Below, in pieces: positions 5,993 through 9,567 of a stretch of DNA of 9,567 nucleotides. The first letter of the stretch is position 1, and every line of letters begins with the position of its first letter. The DNA comes from Sphingobacteriaceae bacterium. Lineage in GTDB: Bacteria > Bacteroidota > Bacteroidia > B-17B0 > Aurantibacillaceae. The translations under genes and the position numbers were made by a program. Where the stretch lies: positions 1 to 9,567 of the forward strand of contig JANYCL010000414.1 of the NCBI GenBank assembly GCA_025360355.1. The letters are read 5' to 3'. Below the pieces are notes generated by a model, which searched no databases, was not told the origin of the DNA, and saw only the letters and a program-made list of their open reading frames with translations.

Positions 5993-7652
5993 CCTCTTTA
6001 ACTACTTTCTTTTTGTTTTTTATCGCGCTCGAATAGTCGCGTAGACTTTCCTCGTAAGTGGGCCTCACTTTTACGCCTTGAAATTTTGTTTCAATATCAT
6101 TATCGTATGTAACGGTTAAATAATTATAAGCGTTCTCGTCGTAATAACGCCACTCGCCTTGTTTTAATCCGCCGGCGTAATTCCCAAAAAACATTTTTGA
6201 TCCGTTCTCATAATACCAGGTGTGTAATCCTTCGGGCTCATCATTTATAAATCTTCCCTCGAAGCGCGGTTTACCTTTTGGCATATAAAAACTGCGCCAC
6301 ATGCTGTCTTGTTTGTCGGCTGTAAATTTTCCGATCTCTCTGTACTCCGGTGTTTCATAAACCCAAACTCCTTCTTTCATGCCGTCGAAGTATTCGCCTT
6401 TGGTTAAAATTTTTCCTTCTTCTGTATAATCTGTCATTGGTCCTTCGCGTTTTCCATTAACATAAGCTTCTTCGCGCATCAGCGCTTCATTTTCATAATA
6501 CCAGCGCCAAACTCCTTTTGGTCTTCCTTTTTTATCGTATAAACCTTTTTGTTCTATTTTACCATTCGGATAATAATAGATCCATTCTCCATTTTTGTTT
6601 CCCGAAACATATAATCCTTTTGCGCGGAACTCTCCTGTGTTATGATATTCTGTAATGACGCCGATCTTTTGACGCACGCTATCAACCGCGCCGCGTTCAA
6701 TAACAATTCCTTCATTGTAAGTGATAGCAGAATCCGGAACGGGAACATTTCTGCAAACCCATTTTTTTATCCACACATCAGTTGAATCATCGCGTTTATA
6801 TAATAAAGAATCGCATTGGAATTTCTGACGGTAATGATAATGCGTGCCTACAGGATATCCATCAGCATAAGGCCCTTCGTATTTTAAAGTACCATCATCA
6901 TAATACTGTTTGAAAATTTCCAGCACTGCAAGCTCGGGCGCATTCTTAATTTCCTTTCCGAGACTGTATTTATTTATTTTTACAAGGTTATCCTTTTTGT
7001 CATACTCTTTTACGTAGCCATCTAAAACATCATCGTTAAAGCGCTGTTCTTTTTTTACTTTACCGTCGTCGTAAAAATCTTTCCAGGTTCCTTGTTTTTT
7101 TCCTTCGCCGTCTGTTCGGTTAATGCGTTCAATGCCTTGTAGAATTCCTGAAATGTATTTCGAAATAGAAATTACAGTTGAGTCTTCGCTTAATTCATAA
7201 GCAATGCCGTCTGGTTTTCCGTTAACGTATGGTAATGTTTGTTTTGTTTTTCCTGATGGATAAAAATATTTCGTGACGCCTTGTTTAATATCATTCACAA
7301 AAATTTCTCGTGAAACGGGCTTTTGTGCTGTGTCGAATACAAAAGTGTATCCATTCTTTTTTCCTTCTCTGTAATTAATTGATTTTGTTATTTTACCATT
7401 CTCTGAATAAAATTTCCAGGTGCTGTCTAATAAAAAGTCTTTTCGGTTTCCTTCTATTTTAATTTTCCCGTTCTTATGATAATTTTTCCAATAACCATCC
7501 GGCTTACCGTCTTTCATGTTACCTTCAGATGAAAGTGCACCGTTATCGTAATAGAATTTATTATAGCCGTTATTATTTGTTTGTGCGTTCGCGGCAAAAC
7601 AAAAATTAAACACTACTACAATAAGAAAAATATGTTTCTTAAAAACCTTCAT
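5982..7652 (-). CDS. Exported MORN_2 (YwqK-like) repeat protein
   Basis: A 556-residue protein made mostly of MORN_2 repeats, the repeats found in the YwqK antitoxin-like family. The signal peptide MKVFKKHIFLIVVVFNFCFA is followed by ANA|Q, with cleavage expected after residue 23. The N-FC context is not a lipobox, so a soluble periplasmic or secreted product is expected. About fifteen repeats of roughly 23 residues occur in two blocks (about 34-270 and 333-518), with the pattern YYxNGKxxxEGxYxxGKxxGxW; clear examples are YYDNGALSSEG (34-44) and YYENGSKMFFGNY (480-492). The blocks are split by a non-repeat stretch (about 272-331) with Cys280 and Cys300, which could form a disulfide after export. 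The last 27 residues are charged. The gene starts 23 bases after the nadA stop and overlaps the kinase by 11 bases, so it heads or joins the kinase-regulator operon. In this family such repeats probably mediate binding, but no ligand or toxin is evident. Confidence 0.85.
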   Translation of the reverse strand: MKVFKKHIFLIVVVFNFCFAANAQTNNNGYNKFYYDNGALSSEGNMKDGKPDGYWKNYHKNGKIKIEGNRKDFLLDSTWKFYSENGKITKSINYREGKKNGYTFVFDTAQKPVSREIFVNDIKQGVTKYFYPSGKTKQTLPYVNGKPDGIAYELSEDSTVISISKYISGILQGIERINRTDGEGKKQGTWKDFYDDGKVKKEQRFNDDVLDGYVKEYDKKDNLVKINKYSLGKEIKNAPELAVLEIFKQYYDDGTLKYEGPYADGYPVGTHYHYRQKFQCDSLLYKRDDSTDVWIKKWVCRNVPVPDSAITYNEGIVIERGAVDSVRQKIGVITEYHNTGEFRAKGLYVSGNKNGEWIYYYPNGKIEQKGLYDKKGRPKGVWRWYYENEALMREEAYVNGKREGPMTDYTEEGKILTKGEYFDGMKEGVWVYETPEYREIGKFTADKQDSMWRSFYMPKGKPRFEGRFINDEPEGLHTWYYENGSKMFFGNYAGGLKQGEWRYYDENAYNYLTVTYDNDIETKFQGVKVRPTYEESLRDYSSAIKNKKKVVKEGEE

Positions 7653-7675
7653 TTATGATCCATTAAAGGTACGCT

Positions 7676-8662
7676 TTATAAACCAAATTTTGCTGATAAC
7701 TCCAACATTTTCAATATGGGTTTTTTAGCATTTTTTATGAGTTCTTCGCTCATTAAAAGTTCAGGCTGCTCGTACTTTAACGCTATATATATTTTTTCGA
7801 GGGTGTTTAGTTTCATATAAGGACAATCATTACAGGCACAACTGTTATTGGGAGGTGCAGGAATGAAAGTTTTATCCGGACTTGATTTTTGCATCTGGTG
7901 TAAAATTCCAGTTTCAGTTGCAACAATAAATTCATTACAATTATTATTTTTCGAATAATTTAAAAGTGCTGTTGTGCTTCCAATAAAATCTGCTTTTTCT
8001 AAAACAACTTCTTCACATTCGGGATGTGCTATTAATTGTGCATTTGGATGTTGTAATTTTAATTTTACAATTTTTTCCAATGAAAATATCTCATGAACCA
8101 TACAAGCACCATCCCATAATACCATATTACGGCCTGTTTTTTTATTAATGTAAGCTCCTAAATTTTTATCCGGTGCAAATATTATTTTTTGATCTTTCGA
8201 TAAACTTTCTACTATCTGAACTGCATTACTACTTGTACAAATAATATCACTTAGTGTTTTTATTTCAGCTGTGCAATTAATGTAAGTTATTACAATATGA
8301 TCGGGATGTTCTGTTTTAAATTTTGCAAATTTTACAGACGGACAAGAATCTGCAAGAGAGCAACCGGCGTTGAGATCCGGAATTAAAACTTTTTTATTTG
8401 GATTTAAAATTTTTGCGGTCTCAGCCATAAAATGAACTCCCGCAAATAAAATAATTTCGGCATTTGTTTTTTGTGCTTCCTGAGCTAAACCCAAACTATC
8501 ACCAATGTAATCAGCAATATCTTGTATGTCAGCGTCTTGATAATAGTGGGCGAGAATAACGGCATTCTTTTTTTGTTGAAGGTACTTGATCTCTTCAAAC
8601 AAGTCAAGCGACGGATCAATTTTTTTTTCGAGATAACCCTTTTCCAATTCTTTATTATACAT
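7676..8662 (-). CDS. nadA: Quinolinate synthase NadA
   Basis: NadA condenses iminoaspartate (from NadB) with dihydroxyacetone phosphate to give quinolinate, the precursor for de novo NAD synthesis in the cytoplasm. It uses a [4Fe-4S] cluster held by three cysteines. The 328 residues show VILAHYYQDADIQDIADYIG (35-54), FAGVHFMAETAKIL (73-86), DLNAGCSLADSC (96-107), WDGACMVHE (183-191), AHPEC (212-216) and SCACNDCPYMKLNTLEKI (274-291). The likely ligands are Cys101, Cys187 and a cysteine of the 275-280 cluster, most likely Cys280. Length is normal for the family. The ATG at 8662 gives the usual N-terminal helix before the first motif. nadB and nadC are not in the window. The promoter is probably the TTG/TACCTTTG pair at 8782-8813, which leaves a leader of about 110 bases. 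The downstream MORN gene starts 23 bases after the stop, so read-through is possible. Confidence 0.98.
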   Translation of the reverse strand: MYNKELEKGYLEKKIDPSLDLFEEIKYLQQKKNAVILAHYYQDADIQDIADYIGDSLGLAQEAQKTNAEIILFAGVHFMAETAKILNPNKKVLIPDLNAGCSLADSCPSVKFAKFKTEHPDHIVITYINCTAEIKTLSDIICTSSNAVQIVESLSKDQKIIFAPDKNLGAYINKKTGRNMVLWDGACMVHEIFSLEKIVKLKLQHPNAQLIAHPECEEVVLEKADFIGSTTALLNYSKNNNCNEFIVATETGILHQMQKSSPDKTFIPAPPNNSCACNDCPYMKLNTLEKIYIALKYEQPELLMSEELIKNAKKPILKMLELSAKFGL

Positions 8663-8671
8663 ATACTTTAT

Positions 8672-8687
8672 ATTTATTTAAATAAAT
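8672..8687. repeat. Perfect 16-bp AT palindrome just upstream of nadA
   Basis: ATTTATTT (8672-8679) is followed directly by its reverse complement AAATAAAT (8680-8687), ending nine bases before the nadA ATG. It could be a DNA-binding site or a weak leader hairpin near the ribosome-binding region. In DNA made only of A and T such symmetry may arise by chance. Confidence 0.45.
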
Positions 8688-8704
8688 TATAATGTATTAT
8701 TATA

Positions 8705-8776
8705 AGGTGTTAGTTCTGTTAGGATCTAAACGTTTATTATTTGCAGAATTGGTTTATCACCACCAACTAACAACCT
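8705..8776 (-). promoter_or_regulatory. Possible structured 5' leader of nadA
   Basis: In the predicted nadA transcript AGGTTGTTAGTT (8776 down to 8765) can pair with AACTAACACCT (8715 down to 8705): eleven Watson-Crick pairs with one bulged U. The enclosed 49 bases hold two smaller hairpins, GGU/ACC (8764-8762 with 8753-8751) and UUAG-AUC-CUAA (8729-8719). This would give a closing helix with two short arms. The left arm begins almost exactly where transcription should start. I do not recognise a known riboswitch class. The pairing is seen in the sequence; a regulatory role is inference. Confidence 0.4.
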
Positions 8777-8781
8777 ATTAA

Positions 8782-8813
8782 CAAAGGTACGATATTAAAC
8801 GACTGACAGTCAA
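8782..8813 (-). promoter_or_regulatory. nadA promoter (-33 TTG, -7 TACCTTTG)
   Basis: On the minus strand TACCTTTG (8789 down to 8782) matches the Bacteroidota -7 consensus TAnnTTTG exactly. A TTG (8813 down to 8811) lies 21 bp upstream, within the accepted spacing for the -33 element. Transcription should start near 8775-8779, about 110 bases before the nadA ATG. This is the best promoter in the window. Confidence 0.65.
8801..8811. promoter_or_regulatory. Palindrome GACTGACAGTC within the nadA promoter, candidate operator
   Basis: GACTG and CAGTC are perfect inverted 5-mers around a central A. The element lies between the -33 and -7 boxes and shares its outermost C (8811) with the TTG of the -33 box. 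A repressor bound there would block RNA polymerase. Which protein would bind is unknown; no NAD-pathway regulator is encoded in the window. Confidence 0.4.
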
Positions 8814-8837
8814 GGAAAATTAAAAGGACTAACATTC

Positions 8838-9100
8838 GTTAATAGTAATTAACACTTATAAGTTTTAGATAAAGCTAACGTAAACAAGACTGAAAACCCG
8901 ACCATAAAAACCAAAAAGATTTTTGTAAGTAGTTTGTAAAACAAAAATAAGCAGCTGTATATAATTTTTTTGGGATAAGAGGCTTTTTAGATGTTGTTTT
9001 AATATGAACCGTTAATAAACATATCAACAAGTAAAAGATCACTTTTTGTTAGCGAGGAACTGTTAATTTCCAGGCACATAAGTTATGAGTGTTAATTAAC
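8838..9100. repeat. Cluster of GTTAAT / ATTAAC motifs
   Basis: GTTAAT occurs at 8838-8843, 9011-9016 and 9062-9067. ATTAAC at 8848-8853 makes an inverted pair with the first copy around AGTA. A full palindrome GTTAATTAAC lies at 9091-9100, 27 bases before the rpiB -7 box. One more ATTAAC (8777-8782) touches the nadA -7 box. This is denser than expected even in AT-rich DNA and suggests binding sites for a shared regulator. The spacing is irregular. Confidence 0.35.
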
Positions 9101-9126
9101 GTGAATTACTAGTTACAAACATTGTG

Positions 9127-9134
9127 TACTTTTG
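9127..9134 (+). promoter_or_regulatory. rpiB promoter -7 element (TACTTTTG)
   Basis: TACTTTTG matches the consensus TAnnTTTG and lies 23 bases before the rpiB ATG, predicting a leader of about 15-20 bases. No clear TTG -33 box is seen at the expected distance (about 9104-9107), so activation from an upstream site such as the GTTAATTAAC palindrome at 9091-9100 is conceivable. Confidence 0.5.
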
Positions 9135-9157
9135 TTATAATTAAAGAACATAAAAAC

Positions 9158-9567
9158 ATGACCATTTCAATAGGTAGCGATCACGCGGGCTTTGCACTAA
9201 AGCAGGAAGTAGTTAAACACCTGCAAACTAATCATAAAATTTTAGATAAAGGCTGTTATAGCGAAGAGCGCGCCGACTATCCGGATCATGGTCACGCCGT
9301 AGCTAATTCTGTTTTAAATAAAGAGTGTGAATTAGGAATTGTAATTTGCGGAAGCGGAAACGGAATCAACATGAGTGTAAATAAACACAAAGGTATTCGC
9401 GGCGCATTATGCTGGAACAGCGAAGTAGCAGCTTTATCGCGACAACACAACGACGCAAACATTATGGCTCTTCCCGCAAGGTTCATTAGTAAAGAAGAAG
9501 CTTTTGCATGCGCTGATGCTTTTATAAGCGCAGTGTTTGAAGGTGGCCGTCACCAAGACAGAATAGA
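9158..9567 (+). CDS. rpiB: Ribose-5-phosphate isomerase B, lacking its extreme C-terminus
   Basis: RpiB interconverts ribose 5-phosphate and ribulose 5-phosphate in the non-oxidative pentose phosphate pathway (cytoplasm). The 136 complete codons begin MTISIGSDHAGFALKQEV, with the family motif SDHAG at 7-11 (His9). They continue with ADYPDHG (39-45), GIVICGSGNGINM (60-72, catalytic Cys64), SRQHNDANIM (94-103, catalytic-type His97 and Asn98) and GGRHQDRI (129-136) with the phosphate-binding-type Arg131 and Arg135. RpiB is usually about 145 residues, so only a few residues lie beyond the right edge. The ATG at 9158 sits directly before the first beta strand, with a -7 box 23 bases upstream. Cys, His and Asn are all present, so an active enzyme is expected. 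The family also includes allose- and galactose-6-phosphate isomerases, but nothing here suggests them. Confidence 0.95.
   Translation, partial: MTISIGSDHAGFALKQEVVKHLQTNHKILDKGCYSEERADYPDHGHAVANSVLNKECELGIVICGSGNGINMSVNKHKGIRGALCWNSEVAALSRQHNDANIMALPARFISKEEAFACADAFISAVFEGGRHQDRI

Larger units (their letters stand above)
8663..9157. other. 495-bp non-coding divergent intergenic region between nadA and rpiB
   Basis: No credible coding frame is seen on either strand; the few ATG codons run into stops within a few codons. The stretch is very AT-rich. From left to right it holds an AT palindrome next to the nadA start, a possible structured nadA leader, the nadA promoter with a palindrome over its -33 box, several GTTAAT motifs, and the -7 box of rpiB. 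Between about 8860 and 9005 little is visible apart from an A/T-rich inverted repeat, CAAAAA (8912-8917) with TTTTTG (8920-8925). A small RNA here can be neither supported nor excluded. Confidence 0.8.

Noticed and set aside
5982..7652. A toxin-antitoxin system, because MORN_2 proteins are often named YwqK antitoxin family
   Set aside because: No toxin-like gene is next to it; the neighbours are nadA and a sensor kinase, and the protein has an export signal.
7664..7671. A separate promoter for the MORN operon (TACCTTTA on the minus strand)
   Set aside because: It misses the final G of the consensus, has no -33 box at suitable spacing, and lies only 11 bases before the ATG; read-through from nadA is at least as likely.
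8942..8949. TATTTTTG on the minus strand as a second upstream nadA promoter
   Set aside because: It fits the -7 consensus only within an A/T homopolymer-rich stretch and has no TTG at the right distance.
9292..9486. Minus-strand open frame inside rpiB
   Set aside because: It lies opposite the catalytic core of rpiB, with no start context or family resemblance.

Overview
The window comes from a member of the Bacteroidota. It is AT-rich, two exported proteins have signal peptides ending just before Gln (LSA|Q, ANA|Q), one protein carries a C-terminal type IX secretion (T9SS) sorting domain, MORN_2 (YwqK-like) and LytTR proteins are present, and several start sites are preceded by the Bacteroidota -7 element TAnnTTTG instead of a sigma70-type -10. 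The exact order cannot be fixed from the sequence.

Layout. Positions 1-408 (minus) hold the N-terminal 136 codons of mnmG (tRNA wobble-uridine modification), cut by the window edge. Divergent from it, 579-2084 (plus) encodes a secreted three-part protein: choice-of-anchor L domain, OmpA-like peptidoglycan-binding domain, T9SS sorting domain. An 80-bp convergent gap (2085-2164) holds two hairpins, one of them REP-like. Four genes then run on the minus strand and are read from high to low coordinates: nadA (8662-7676), a 556-residue exported MORN_2 repeat protein (7652-5982), a 1020-residue soluble PAS-array histidine kinase (5992-2930) and a LytTR response regulator (2923-2165). The spacings are +23 bp, an 11-bp overlap and +6 bp, so the last three look like one operon, possibly read through from nadA. 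A 495-bp non-coding region (8663-9157) separates nadA from the divergent rpiB (9158 to the right edge, lacking only its last residues).

How the genes may work together. The kinase and regulator are a clear two-component pair: HisKA_2 phosphotransfer to a REC domain with Asp55, then LytTR DNA binding. The MORN protein is translationally linked to the kinase but has an export signal, while the kinase has no membrane segment, so any signalling between them needs an unseen link. NadA (NAD de novo synthesis), RpiB (pentose phosphate pathway) and MnmG are housekeeping enzymes.

The parts most worth a second look are the non-coding region upstream of nadA (good promoter, palindrome over the -33 box, possible structured leader, repeated GTTAAT motifs), the evenly spaced PAS array, the MORN-kinase-regulator operon, and the OmpA domain placed inside a T9SS cargo. 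No CRISPR array, insertion sequence, tRNA or rRNA was seen.
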